Origin: an uncultured Microbulbifer sp.
GTDB lineage: Bacteria > Pseudomonadota > Gammaproteobacteria > Pseudomonadales > Cellvibrionaceae
Assembly (NCBI RefSeq): GCF_947504145.1
Contig: NZ_CANNGQ010000005.1
Location: forward strand, 294,029 to 358,028
Length of the DNA stretch: 64,000 bases
Reading direction: 5' to 3'
The notes below the pieces were generated by a model that saw only the letters and a program-made list of their open reading frames with translations, ran no database searches and had not been told where the DNA came from. Position 1 is the stretch's first letter; the number at the start of each line of letters is the position of its first letter. The translations under genes were made by a program, and so were the position numbers. Shown here piece by piece: positions 26,358 through 35,015 of this stretch.

Positions 26358-26843
26358 TTAGCGGTTGTAGTGCACCGGTACTTCCAGCGTCTCTTTTACC
26401 TGCTCCATCACCACATAGCTGGTGCATTCCTGTACTTCTGGCAGGGTGAGCAGGGTCTCTCCGTAAAACCTCCTGTAGGCGCTCATATCCGCCACCCGTG
26501 CCTTGATTAAATAGTCGAAATTCCCCGACACCAGATAACACTCCTGTACTTCCGGCAGGGCGGAGACGGCAGTGCGGAAATCCTCAAACGCGTCCTGCGC
26601 TGAGCGGTTCAGGCGGATTTGCACAAACACCACCAGCGCCGCGTCCAGAAACTCGGGGTCGATTAGGGTGGTGTAGCCCTGGATGACCCCGTCGCTCTCC
26701 ATCTTCTTGACCCGTTCCACACAGGGGGTTGCGGTCAAGCCTACCTGACGGGCCAGTTCTGCGTAGCTGGTGCGTCCGTTTTTCTGTAATACCCGCAGAA
26801 TATTGCGGTCAATGGTGCTGAGTTCACTGGCACGTCTTTTCAT
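26358..26843 (-). CDS. Lrp/AsnC family transcriptional regulator
   Basis: 161 residues. N-terminal winged helix (STIDRNILRVLQKNGRTSYAELARQVGLTATPCVERVKKM, summarised by its DRNIL, ELARQVGL and PCVERVKKME motifs) followed by a RAM/ACT-like effector-binding domain (VFVQIRLN, CYLVSGNFDYLIKARV). It is divergent from alanine dehydrogenase, the same pairing as Lrp/AldR regulators with ald elsewhere, so it probably activates ald in response to alanine or another amino acid. An 8-bp inverted repeat lies in the shared upstream region. A role in regulating the downstream RND pump is possible but not indicated. Confidence 0.93.
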   Translation of the reverse strand: MKRRASELSTIDRNILRVLQKNGRTSYAELARQVGLTATPCVERVKKMESDGVIQGYTTLIDPEFLDAALVVFVQIRLNRSAQDAFEDFRTAVSALPEVQECYLVSGNFDYLIKARVADMSAYRRFYGETLLTLPEVQECTSYVVMEQVKETLEVPVHYNR

Positions 26844-26948
26844 CTCGGCTTCTCTATTCCTGCCAATTTGCCCGGATTTTCTGCGGCTTGACTTGGCTGT
26901 GGCGCAATTTTTGGTCTCGTCTGGCTAAAAAATAGCTTTCTCGCCAGT

Positions 26949-26977
26949 TTGATAGTGGATTCACCTAATAATATTAA
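26949..26977 (+). promoter_or_regulatory. Candidate sigma-70 promoter for ald
   Basis: TTGATA at 26949-26954, 17-base spacer, TATTAA at 26972-26977, about 110 bases before the ald start. It overlaps the candidate regulator site, fitting control by the divergent Lrp-type protein. Confidence 0.45.
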
Positions 26978-26997
26978 AAAATGTCTAGAAATCCACT
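26954..26997. promoter_or_regulatory. Candidate operator in lrp-ald intergenic region
   Basis: Inverted repeat AGTGGATT (26954-26961) and AATCCACT (26990-26997), perfect over 8 bases with 28 bases between. The AT-rich spacer and the placement across the candidate ald promoter suit an Lrp-family dimer pair. No binding data. Confidence 0.45.
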
Positions 26998-27084
26998 CGA
27001 AATCGAGCCCTATACTGCAGAAATCCAACAAAAGAAGGGGTGCACCAAGCTGCACTCACTACAGAGTATTGAGGAGAAGTCGTT

Positions 27085-28230
27085 ATGTTGATCGGTGTAC
27101 CAAAAGAGATCAAAAACCACGAGTACCGTATCGGTCTGACTCCGGCGAGTGTTCGCGAGCTGGTGGGCCACGGCCACGCGGTAGTTGTGCAGAAGGACGG
27201 CGGTTCAGCTATTGGCTTTACCGACGAAATGTATGAGCAGGCCGGCGCCAAGATCATTGATACTGCGGAAGAGATCTTTGCCACTGCCGACATGATTGTG
27301 AAGGTGAAGGAGCCGCAGCCCCACGAGTGCGAGATGTTGCGCCCGGGCCAGCTGCTGTACACCTATCTTCACCTGGCACCCGATCCCAAGCAGACCGAAC
27401 TGCTGGTGAAATCCGGTGCGACCTGTATCGCTTATGAAACCGTGACTGACCGCTTTGGTGGTCTGCCGCTGCTGGCGCCCATGTCAGAAGTGGCCGGCCG
27501 TATGTCCGTACAGTGTGGCGCACACCATCTGGAGAAAGCCCAGGGTGGCTTGGGTGTGCTGCTGGGCGGCGTGCCCGGTGTTGCGCCAGCCAAAGTGCTG
27601 ATTATCGGTGGTGGTGTGGTTGGTACTAACGCAGCCAAGATGGCGCTGGGTATGGGCGCTGATGTGACCATTCTGGATCGCTCGCTGCCGCGCCTGCGTC
27701 AGCTGGACGATATTTTCGGCGGCGCGGTGCGCACCGAGTACTCCACCAATGACGCGATTGAATCCCATGCGCTGGAAGCTGATCTTGTTGTAGGGGCGGT
27801 TCTGATTCCAGGCGCGGCCGCACCGAAGCTGCTGACTCGCGACATCATCAGCCGTATGAAGAAAGGCGCGGTGGTTGCAGACGTGGCTATTGATCAGGGC
27901 GGTTGCTTCGAGACCTCCAAGGCAACGACCCACCAGGATCCCACGTATGTAGTAGATGGCGTAGTGCACTACTGTGTTGCCAATATGCCCGGTGGTGTTG
28001 CCCGCACCTCCACCATGGCCCTGAACAACGCGACTCTGCCATTCGCGGTAGCGCTGGCCAACAAAGGCGCGAAGCAGGCCCTGCTGGACGATGCGAACCT
28101 GATGGAAGGGTTGAATGTGCACGCCGGTATGGTGACCTACAAAGCAGTGGCCGATGTACTGGGCTATGAATATGTGGATCCGAAACTGGCTCTGCAGAAA
28201 TCTGCCATTGATTCCGACGTAGCTGCCTGA
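27085..28230 (+). CDS. ald: Alanine dehydrogenase
   Basis: NAD-dependent oxidative deamination of L-alanine to pyruvate and ammonia, cytosolic hexamer. 381 residues, usual length. Visible key parts: IGVPKEIKNHEYRIGLTP with the substrate Arg, MIVKVKEPQ with the catalytic Lys, TYLHLAPD with the catalytic His, the nucleotide-binding VLIIGGGVVGTNAAKMALGMGA, and VVADVAIDQGGCFETSKATTH with the catalytic Asp. ATG 27085 has GAGGAG upstream. It is divergent from the Lrp-type regulator and followed by a clear terminator about 100 bases on. Confidence 0.96.
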   Translation: MLIGVPKEIKNHEYRIGLTPASVRELVGHGHAVVVQKDGGSAIGFTDEMYEQAGAKIIDTAEEIFATADMIVKVKEPQPHECEMLRPGQLLYTYLHLAPDPKQTELLVKSGATCIAYETVTDRFGGLPLLAPMSEVAGRMSVQCGAHHLEKAQGGLGVLLGGVPGVAPAKVLIIGGGVVGTNAAKMALGMGADVTILDRSLPRLRQLDDIFGGAVRTEYSTNDAIESHALEADLVVGAVLIPGAAAPKLLTRDIISRMKKGAVVADVAIDQGGCFETSKATTHQDPTYVVDGVVHYCVANMPGGVARTSTMALNNATLPFAVALANKGAKQALLDDANLMEGLNVHAGMVTYKAVADVLGYEYVDPKLALQKSAIDSDVAA

Positions 28231-28326
28231 GGCAGCGCAAAGAACTGAATAGAAGTTTCTCAGTTCTCTTCGGGGCAACCCCATGCCCCGCTCTGTGAGA
28301 CCCGGCAGTGTCTTGACTGCCTTTGC

Positions 28327-28354
28327 AGCCGCGCTTTTTAGCGCGGCTTTTTTG
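28327..28354 (+). terminator. Rho-independent terminator after ald
   Basis: AGCCGCGCT (28327-28335), TTTT loop, AGCGCGGCT (28340-28348), followed by a T run to 28354. Perfect 9-bp stem. Two weaker hairpins lie between the ald stop and this terminator. Confidence 0.9.
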
Positions 28355-28401
28355 TTTTTGAGGCTTGGATTTTGAGGTTTTGGTTGTTCGAGCAGGCGTC
28401 G

Positions 28402-29145
28402 TTAGCGGCCGGGGAATAATCGAGCCAGCAGTACCGGCAAAGCAGTTTCCACGCGCAGAATTCTTGGCCCCAGGTGTACGGATTCGAATCCGGCTTCCTG
28501 GAGTTTTTCGACTTCGTAAGGAATAAACCCACCTTCTGGCCCCACAGCCAACGTGGTCTGCTCCGGGATATCCACCGGGCAGGCGGTATCCGTCACCGGG
28601 TGCGCGACCAGTTTGCGAGAGCCTGCGGCAATGTCTGGTAGCTCGTCTTCCACAAATGGCTTGAAGCGCTTGCGCAGCAGCACCTCGGGCATGGCGGTAT
28701 CTACAGCCTGCTCCAGGCCCAGTACACACTGTTCGCGGAGTTTTTCTTCAGCGAGCCACGGACTTTGCCAGTAGGATTTCTCCACCCGGTAGGCATTGAT
28801 CAGATACAGTTTTTTGACCCCCAGCGCAGTCGCGTGCTGGACGGTGCGCTTGAGCATCTTGGGGCGGGGCAGAGCCAGAATCAGCGTGAGTGGCAGAGGT
28901 GGTGGTGGTGCGCGGTGCAGTGATACTTCAAGCGAAATGTGCTGGTCGCTGTGCTCGATCACTTTGCCCGCGCCGATCTGCCCGTCCAGCAGTCCAACTT
29001 TCAGGGTGTCGCCAAGCGCGGCGCGGTGTACTTCAGCGATATGTTGAAAACGTCGCGCGCGCAGGATTGCGATGGCCGGTTTGCCGGTGCCGGTATGGTT
29101 GTCGGCCTCAACAAAATCACCGGGCTCGAGAAGGATCAGGTTCAC
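28402..29145 (-). CDS. rsmE: 16S rRNA (uracil(1498)-N3)-methyltransferase
   Basis: SPOUT-class methyltransferase using S-adenosylmethionine, 247 residues. A PUA-like N-terminus with HIAEVHRAALGDTLKVG precedes the SPOUT knot, whose cofactor loops are LAVGPEGGFIPYEVE and HLGPRILRVETA. LPLTLILALPRPKMLKRTVQHATALGVKKL (key words LALPRPK and ATALGV) is the other family block. It begins 6 bases after the stop of the PTPS-like gene and is probably co-transcribed with it. Convergent with ald. Confidence 0.95.
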   Translation of the reverse strand: MNLILLEPGDFVEADNHTGTGKPAIAILRARRFQHIAEVHRAALGDTLKVGLLDGQIGAGKVIEHSDQHISLEVSLHRAPPPPLPLTLILALPRPKMLKRTVQHATALGVKKLYLINAYRVEKSYWQSPWLAEEKLREQCVLGLEQAVDTAMPEVLLRKRFKPFVEDELPDIAAGSRKLVAHPVTDTACPVDIPEQTTLAVGPEGGFIPYEVEKLQEAGFESVHLGPRILRVETALPVLLARLFPGR

Positions 29146-29151
29146 GGCAAT

Positions 29152-29994
29152 CTAGCGCTTTGCCGAGGCCACGGCGCCCTTGCCGATACCTTCAAATGCG
29201 CGCACGCGGACTTCTTGGCCCGGGTGTTCGCCGGCGAGCTGGTCCGCCATGTACTGGGCCAGTTGCTCCACGGTGGTGTCGCAGTCGAGAACTTCGCAGT
29301 GCTCAGCGGGAATGCTGAGCGTGAATTCACCCTGGCGCGCGCGGTAGGCAAAGTGCAGAAGCTGTTCGGATTCTTTCACCAGGTCTTCGCGTGTGCCCAG
29401 GTAGATATCCGCCCAGCGCTGGGCCCATTGGGATTCCAGCTGGGGGCTGCGCTTGCCGTCTACATCGATGCGGATGCGTGAGCGATGGCCATGGGCAATG
29501 CGCTGGCAGTTGCCGTCGTGTTTTTTCAGACCGTGGCTGTAGTGGTAGAAGGGGGTGTCGATGGGCTCACAGGTGAAATTCAGGTCGAGCTGGTCGACGC
29601 TGGTGGGAAAGATCCCGTCCAGCTCGCCGACACACCATGCCGCTACCGCTTCAGGGGTGATAGATTCCACCGATACCAGGGCAAACGCCTGTGCGGGGCC
29701 GCTCACGGAAATGGTTTCACCGCTGTCGAGTGTCCAGTCCAGGCGAACACCGCTATCGTTCTGCTCCAGCGCTAACTGTGGCGACAGGGTGGGCACGAGC
29801 AGGCGGTGGTCCAGCTCGGTATCCAGCCAGTTGCGCAGTGTCTTTTTGACGATGCCAAAATCGCACACCATACCCTGGTGATCCAGGGCGCCGTCGAGGG
29901 CCGCGTTTGCCAGCCAAGTCTCGCCAACGATGCCGCGGCTGCTGTGGAGGTAACTGAAGTCCACGTTGGTGAGGCTGTCGACAAACAGGTGCAT
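29152..29994 (-). CDS. Two-module 6-pyruvoyl-tetrahydropterin synthase/QueD-like protein
   Basis: 280 residues, twice the size of ordinary QueD. Both halves look like PTPS folds but carry different parts of the active site. The N-half has GETWLANAALDGALDHQG, then MVCDFGIVKKTL and LDHRLL, the usual G-M-V-x-D-F and LDH motifs, without the zinc His pair. The C-half has KKHDGNCQRIAHGHRSRIRI, with the Cys and His-x-His metal motif, and VRAFEGIGKGA with the terminal Glu. Proteins of the family make 6-carboxytetrahydropterin for queuosine or related pterins; the substrate of this double form is not clear. I start it at MHLFVDSL (29994); a frame extending to 30375 runs antisense through the SRP RNA and is not credible. 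Operon with rsmE. Confidence 0.82.
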   Translation of the reverse strand: MHLFVDSLTNVDFSYLHSSRGIVGETWLANAALDGALDHQGMVCDFGIVKKTLRNWLDTELDHRLLVPTLSPQLALEQNDSGVRLDWTLDSGETISVSGPAQAFALVSVESITPEAVAAWCVGELDGIFPTSVDQLDLNFTCEPIDTPFYHYSHGLKKHDGNCQRIAHGHRSRIRIDVDGKRSPQLESQWAQRWADIYLGTREDLVKESEQLLHFAYRARQGEFTLSIPAEHCEVLDCDTTVEQLAQYMADQLAGEHPGQEVRVRAFEGIGKGAVASAKR

Positions 29995-30168
29995 AGGTTT
30001 TCCGGCTAGACAGTGGCTGATGAGTGGGCAGAGGGCCCGGATTCGGGCGCGGCACAGTATAGCTTTTTGCCGTGGCAATTTGTTCTTTCCGCAATGGAGA
30101 TTTTCTGTTCCGGCCTGACTCAGGCAGTCGTCGGCAAATTGGGGCTGGAACCTGGCGCGTTGAGTCTC

Positions 30169-30174
30169 TATAAT
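30169..30174 (+). promoter_or_regulatory. Candidate -10 box for the SRP RNA
   Basis: Perfect TATAAT about 75 bases before the mature 4.5S RNA, with a weak CTGGAA 18 bases upstream as -35. The extra leader would be removed by 5' processing. Confidence 0.45.
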
Positions 30175-30247
30175 CGCGCCCTCTTCGAGCGCAGGCAGCC
30201 TTGGTAATCGATACCAGGCAGTGCTAGCCTGAGTGCTCAAGCGTTGT

Positions 30248-30357
<110 letters not shown>

Positions 30358-30358
30358 T

Positions 30359-30704
30359 CCATTCTTCCCGGGCATCTGCCCATTCCTCGCTAAAAATCGT
30401 TTCGCTGGCGATGGTTTATTGCCTACTGCTTTTTTGTGGCTCGTCGTCCACTTTTTCCTCCGTTTCTTCTCAGCCTCCCCCTGTTTTCTTGTTTGCCAAT
30501 TTGTCGTTTGGCGCCCATTGCGAAATTTATATCCGATTTCTTGGTGAAACAGGGAATATTGTGCCGATATGGTGCTCCAGCCGGTAGCCTCGTCCCGGCA
30601 CCGGAGTCCCCTGTGCTATAAACGGCGACAGCAAATGATTTTCTCTTCGCCCGTTCCCGGGCCCGTCCCAGCTGATAATTCGAACAATTGACCAGAGGAT
30701 GCCG
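30359..30704. other. Intergenic region without recognised genes
   Basis: About 345 bases between the SRP RNA and the M2 peptidase gene. T/C-rich on the plus strand after the RNA (30400-30500), with no convincing coding frame, no strong hairpin and no recognised repeat. It should hold the SRP RNA 3' processing region and the promoter of the peptidase gene. Confidence 0.6.
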
Positions 30705-32627
30705 ATGAAAAAACTAGCCTTGGTGATCGCCGTTGCCGCTGTGGCTGCAGCCGGGTGTGACAGCGGAAATGACAAGCCCGCTTCACAAACGCCGGTGCCG
30801 TCGTCCAGTGCGGAAGTCTCTTACGGTGCAGATACCACCGACGCGGGCACCGTGGCCCAGGCTGATAGTGCCAGTGACGCACTGGATGCCGAGGCGGCCA
30901 AGGACTTCCTGGACACTGCCCAGGAGCGGCTTGCCACTATGGCGGAAGAGGTGAGCCACGCGAGCTGGCTCGCCTCCACCTACATCAATGTGGACTCTCA
31001 GTTCACCGAGGCACTGGCGGTGGAGCGCTATACAGCGCTCGCCGTGGAGCTTGCCCAGGAGGCGGCTAAATTTGACGCGGTAACGCTGGATCCTGAAACC
31101 CGCCGCATGCTCACCATGCTGAAGCAGGGACTGGTATTCCCGGCACCCAATGACCCTAAACTGACCGCGGAGCTGGCCCAGATCGGCTCGAAGATGCAGG
31201 GTATGTACGGCGCGGGAAAATACTGCCCGGAACAGAAAACCGGCGACGACAAAAAGGGTAAGTGTTACACCCTCACGGAAATGGGCCAGATGATGGCCAA
31301 CAGCCGCGATCCCAAGCTGCTCAAGGATCTTTGGGTAGGTTGGCGCAAAGTGTCTCCGCCGATGAAGCCGCTGTACGAGCGTCAGGTGGAGATCGGCAAT
31401 GCCGGTGCCAAGGAGTTGGGATACGACAACCTGAGCGTGATGTGGCGCTCCAAGTACGATATGCCCGCCGATGCCTTCTCTGCCGATATGGACAATCAGT
31501 GGAGCAAGGTAAAGCCTTTGTATGAAGCGCTCCACTGCCATGTACGTGCGCGTCTGAATGAACACTACGGCGATGACGTGGTACCGGCGCAGGGTAAAAT
31601 TCCCGCGCACTTGCTGGGCAATATGTGGGCGCAGGAGTGGGGGAATGTTTACGACATCGTAAAAGACGATGACATGGAAGCCCCCTACGATCTCACCCAG
31701 CTGGTGGTCGATTCTGGTATGAGTGAGAAGGACATGGTGAAAGTGGGGGAGAAATTCTTCACCTCCCTCGGCTTCAAGCCGCTGCCGGAAACCTTCTGGG
31801 AGCGCTCCCAGTTTGTGCAGCCCCGCGATCGCGACGTGGTGTGCCACGCCAGTGCCTGGAACCTGGATGGTAAAGACGATATCCGCATCAAGATGTGCAT
31901 CAACAAAACCGGGGAAGACCTGATTACCGTGCACCATGAGCTGGGGCACAACTTCTATCAGCGCATTTATAACGAGCAGCCATTCCTGTACATGGAAGGC
32001 GCAAACGACGGTTTTCACGAAGCGGTCGGCGATACCATTGCGCTTTCCATCACCCCGAAGTATCTGAAAGAGATCGGGCTGATGGATGAAATTCCCGGAA
32101 CCGACAAAGACATTGGCTACCTGATGCAGCAGGCGCTGGACAAGATTGCCTTCCTGCCATTTGGCTTGCTGGTGGATAAATGGCGCTGGCAGGTGTTTAA
32201 CGGCGAAGTGCAGCCCGGTGATTACAACAAGGCGTGGTGGAAATTGCGCGAAGACTACCAGGGCATCCAGGCGCCGGTGCAGCGCAGTGAAGCGAACTTT
32301 GACCCGGGAGCCAAGTACCATATTCCAGGGAATACCCCCTACGCCCGCTACTTCCTTGCGCGTATCCAGCAGTTCCAGTTTCACCGCGCGCTGTGCGAAG
32401 CGGCGGGAGAGACCGGGCCGCTGCACCGCTGCTCCATTTTCAAAAATAATGCGGCGGGCGAAAAACTGCGCAACATGCTCGCCATGGGTGCCAGCAAACC
32501 CTGGCCGGATGCAATGGAAGCGCTCACGGGCCAGCGCGAACTGGATGCCGCCGCTATTGTGGATTATTTCCAGCCGCTGATGACTTACCTGGAAGAGCAG
32601 AACAAGGACCGGGAGTGCGGCTGGTAA
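30705..32627 (+). CDS. M2 family dipeptidyl carboxypeptidase (ACE-like), lipoprotein
   Basis: Zinc peptidase of the angiotensin-converting-enzyme family that releases C-terminal dipeptides. 640 residues. ATG 30705 has AGAGG six bases upstream; ATG 30699 lies too close to it. The N-terminus is a lipoprotein signal with lipobox AAAGC, followed by a Ser/Thr/Ala linker. The zinc motif HHELGH is near residue 410, with the third ligand Glu expected in the GANDGFHEAVGD block about 24 residues on. ARYFLARIQQFQFHRALC near the end is another family hallmark. It should act in the periplasm or at the membrane on small peptides. Single gene. Confidence 0.94.
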   Translation: MKKLALVIAVAAVAAAGCDSGNDKPASQTPVPSSSAEVSYGADTTDAGTVAQADSASDALDAEAAKDFLDTAQERLATMAEEVSHASWLASTYINVDSQFTEALAVERYTALAVELAQEAAKFDAVTLDPETRRMLTMLKQGLVFPAPNDPKLTAELAQIGSKMQGMYGAGKYCPEQKTGDDKKGKCYTLTEMGQMMANSRDPKLLKDLWVGWRKVSPPMKPLYERQVEIGNAGAKELGYDNLSVMWRSKYDMPADAFSADMDNQWSKVKPLYEALHCHVRARLNEHYGDDVVPAQGKIPAHLLGNMWAQEWGNVYDIVKDDDMEAPYDLTQLVVDSGMSEKDMVKVGEKFFTSLGFKPLPETFWERSQFVQPRDRDVVCHASAWNLDGKDDIRIKMCINKTGEDLITVHHELGHNFYQRIYNEQPFLYMEGANDGFHEAVGDTIALSITPKYLKEIGLMDEIPGTDKDIGYLMQQALDKIAFLPFGLLVDKWRWQVFNGEVQPGDYNKAWWKLREDYQGIQAPVQRSEANFDPGAKYHIPGNTPYARYFLARIQQFQFHRALCEAAGETGPLHRCSIFKNNAAGEKLRNMLAMGASKPWPDAMEALTGQRELDAAAIVDYFQPLMTYLEEQNKDRECGW

Positions 32628-32874
32628 CAGACGGGAATTCTTCCGATTGGTTCAGGCTATCGACCGTATATTTACGATCAATCGCTTCCGGGGTTTGAAA
32701 TGGAATCTTTGACCATAGTATTGGTAGTGACTTGATATGAATCAGGTGGGCATTCCTTTGGGGGATTGTTCATCTGCATGAAATATCCGGGGAGCGCCAG
32801 ATGCCTCAATGCGGGTGCGGCGCATACCAGGCCCCGATTAATGGAATAAACCTGAGCCAAAAAAGAGGTTGCTA

Positions 32875-33345
32875 ATGAGCAATATTGATATCGGTATTGG
32901 TGAAAAAGACCGCGAACAGGTCGCCGAGGGGCTGAAACGTCTGCTGGCGGATTCTTACACCCTGTACCTGCAGACCCACAACTTCCACTGGAATGTTACC
33001 GGTCGTCTGTTCCGCGAACTGCACCTGATGTTCGAAGAGCATTACACCGAGTTGGCCACCGCAGTCGACGATATCGCTGAGCGTATTCGCACGCTGGACG
33101 TGGTTGCCCCGGGTACTTATAAATCCTTCGCGAAGCTCAGCTCCATCAAGGAAGTTGAGGATGTCCCCGCCGCGGAAGAGATGGTGCGAATCCTGACTCA
33201 GGGCCACGAGCAGGTGGTGAAAACCTGTCGTGAAGTATTGAAGGCCGCTCAGGATGCGGATGACGAATCCACTGCGGCTCTGGTGGGTGATCGCATGCGA
33301 GTGCACGAGAAAACGGCCTGGATGCTGCGCGCTACCGCCCAGTAA
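32875..33345 (+). CDS. dps: Dps/ferritin-like DNA-protection protein
   Basis: 156 residues. Dps-type four-helix protein that stores iron using hydrogen peroxide and protects DNA in stress or stationary phase. The ferroxidase site residues are visible: [12 protein letters not shown] (His and Trp), then [22 protein letters not shown] (Glu, Asp). Start at ATG 32875, with AGAGG six bases before; a TTG at 32869 is in frame but less likely. The N-terminus is short and carries few Lys/Arg residues, so DNA binding may be weak. It is followed by a strong terminator. Confidence 0.93.
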   Translation: MSNIDIGIGEKDREQVAEGLKRLLADSYTLYLQTHNFHWNVTGRLFRELHLMFEEHYTELATAVDDIAERIRTLDVVAPGTYKSFAKLSSIKEVEDVPAAEEMVRILTQGHEQVVKTCREVLKAAQDADDESTAALVGDRMRVHEKTAWMLRATAQ

Positions 33346-33360
33346 ACTCCGTCTGATTGT

Positions 33361-33389
33361 AACAAAACCGGCCTCTGGCCGGTTTTGTT
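33361..33389 (+). terminator. Terminator after dps
   Basis: Perfect 13-bp stem: arms 33361-33373 and 33377-33389 with a TCT loop; the descending arm ends in a T-rich run. It is symmetric and could work on both strands. It begins 15 bases after the dps stop. Confidence 0.9.
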
Positions 33390-33575
33390 GTTTCTGCCTG
33401 TTGGTTTTTCCTTATTCGCTGCTTGGTGCTGTCTCTGTTTCTTCCCATTTCCGCTTATTTTCTCCTGAGCTCACGGCACCCGCCTCGCCTGTCTTCCTGA
33501 GCCCATGACTGCTCCGGGTCACGTCGGTAGCCCCGCCAGATCGCCGTCCCGGCAAAGTTACTTCTTGCATCTTGT

Positions 33576-33615
33576 TACTGTGTGGTGCACAGTATTTACT
33601 GTGTGGTACACAGTA
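33576..33615. promoter_or_regulatory. Tandem palindromic operator upstream of padR-like gene
   Basis: Two copies of TACTGTG-N5-CACAGTA (33576-33594 and 33597-33615), starting 21 bases apart, i.e. two helical turns on the same DNA face. The second ends 11 bases before the PadR start. Classic layout for autoregulation by a dimeric winged-helix repressor. Confidence 0.75.
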
Positions 33616-33626
33616 TGAGGTGGTGG

Positions 33627-33959
33627 ATGGGACAGGCGCCGGAAAAGCTCGACAGGTTGGTGATGGAAGTGCGGCGGGGTGCGCTCACCCTGGCAGTACT
33701 ACTGGCACTGCGCGAGCCGCATTACGGCTATTCCCTGCGCAAAAGCCTGGGGGCAAAGGGGTTGGATATTGATGAGGGGACCCTCTACCCATTATTGCGC
33801 CGCCTGGAGGATCAGGGGCTGTTGTCCAGTCACTGGCAACAACAGGAGGGGCGCAAGCGGCGGTTTTACCAGATCGATGCCGGAGGCGAAATTGCCCTGG
33901 CGGAGATGCGCGCGGAATGGCAGGGGCTGAACGATGTGATCGGCCAGCTCGGTGGATAG
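33627..33959 (+). CDS. PadR family transcriptional regulator
   Basis: 110 residues from ATG 33627, which has GAGG six bases upstream; in-frame starts at 33582 and 33615 fall in the operator. Winged helix with the PadR core GALTLAVLLALREPHYGYSLRKSL and GTLYPLLRRLEDQGLL, followed by KRRFYQIDAGGEIAL and a short dimerisation helix. It begins with two tandem palindromes and is followed after 78 bases by an HAAS-type membrane protein gene, the usual partner of such regulators. It probably represses its own operon and is released by an unknown signal. Confidence 0.92.
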   Translation: MGQAPEKLDRLVMEVRRGALTLAVLLALREPHYGYSLRKSLGAKGLDIDEGTLYPLLRRLEDQGLLSSHWQQQEGRKRRFYQIDAGGEIALAEMRAEWQGLNDVIGQLGG

Positions 33960-34037
33960 TCGGTGGTACTGAGATATAGCGGGTGGCGCGTTAACACCGA
34001 GCGCCACGCGATGGGAAAGCGAACAGAGGAAAACAGC

Positions 34038-34985
34038 ATGGACTGGTTGCAGCGCTATGTGGATAACGTACGCACCTATTTACCGGCGCGGTTGCGTGAA
34101 GATGTGGGAAATGAGCTCTATTCGGGGCTTCAGGATCAGTGTGACGAGCTGGAAGAATCCCTCAGCCGTCCGCCAACGGAAGAAGAGATTCTGGCGCTGC
34201 TGAAAGAGAAAGGGCATCCCATGGCGGTGGCCGCAGGCTACCAACCCCGGCGGACTCTGGTCAGCGAGCCATTGTTTCCGGTGTACCTGCAGGTATTAAA
34301 GTGGACGCTGATGGTAATTGCGGTAGTGAGTGCGGTTGGTGTGATTGCTTCACTGGCCTCCGACACAAACCCCAGTTTTGTTGGCGCGGCCATCCGTTGG
34401 CTGGTCGGGATGTATGAGAGCGGTGTGTACTCCTTTGCCTGGATTACCCTGGTGTTCTATCTCGCCGGCGAGAGCCTGGGGCGCTGCAAAGTGTTTGCCA
34501 ACTGGAATCCACGCTCACTGCCGCGTATTGCTGAGAGTGGCCGGCGTATCCAGCGTTTTGACTCGGCGGTGGAGTTCGTGGTCACCCTGTTAGCGATGGC
34601 CTGGTTGAATGATTTATGGTTATTGCCGGCCGGTGGCAGTTCTTCACTGGCTCTTTCCGCGGGATTTGACGCCCTGCTGCCATGGTTGAATATCGCCCTC
34701 GGGGCCAGCGTACTGATGTCGCTGACCAAGTTGCTTTCACCCTACTGGACGCAGTCGCGGCTGCTGATCGATTTAGGACTCAACACCTACTGGCTCGTGT
34801 TACTTGCTAACCTCATCGGAATTTATCCGCCGTTTTCGCTCACCTGGGGTGACGGTGAAATCTGGCAGCCGTCCCAGACCGGCTGGCAGGTGGGGGTTGG
34901 GATTGTTATCGCCATCACCGCCTGGGATCTTTTGCAAAACCTGCGCAAATTGATGCGCTTGTGGACAGAACACCGGGCGGTCTAG
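34038..34985 (+). CDS. HAAS-type membrane protein, PadR operon partner
   Basis: 315 residues from ATG 34038 (AGAGGA upstream). N-terminal helical HAAS-like domain (MDWLQRYVDNVRTYLPARLREDVGNEL..., key words VRTYLP and EEEILALLKEKGHP) followed by about six or seven membrane helices (LKWTLMVIAVVSAVGVIASL, FAWITLVFYLAGESL, FVVTLLAMAWLNDLWLLP, and others). HAAS domains are typically encoded next to PadR-type regulators and are proposed to signal to them or act as anti-factors. Substrate or output is not known. Convergent with the LysR gene, 30 bases apart. Confidence 0.85.
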   Translation: MDWLQRYVDNVRTYLPARLREDVGNELYSGLQDQCDELEESLSRPPTEEEILALLKEKGHPMAVAAGYQPRRTLVSEPLFPVYLQVLKWTLMVIAVVSAVGVIASLASDTNPSFVGAAIRWLVGMYESGVYSFAWITLVFYLAGESLGRCKVFANWNPRSLPRIAESGRRIQRFDSAVEFVVTLLAMAWLNDLWLLPAGGSSSLALSAGFDALLPWLNIALGASVLMSLTKLLSPYWTQSRLLIDLGLNTYWLVLLANLIGIYPPFSLTWGDGEIWQPSQTGWQVGVGIVIAITAWDLLQNLRKLMRLWTEHRAV

Positions 34986-35015
34986 GCATCTCGCAGCATA
35001 TTCAGTAGTGGCGTG

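Noticed and set aside
30783..32426. 547-codon open frame on the minus strand
   Set aside because: Antisense to the M2 peptidase gene, which has zinc motif, lipobox and ribosome site. The antisense product is low-information and rich in His/Arg/Gln.
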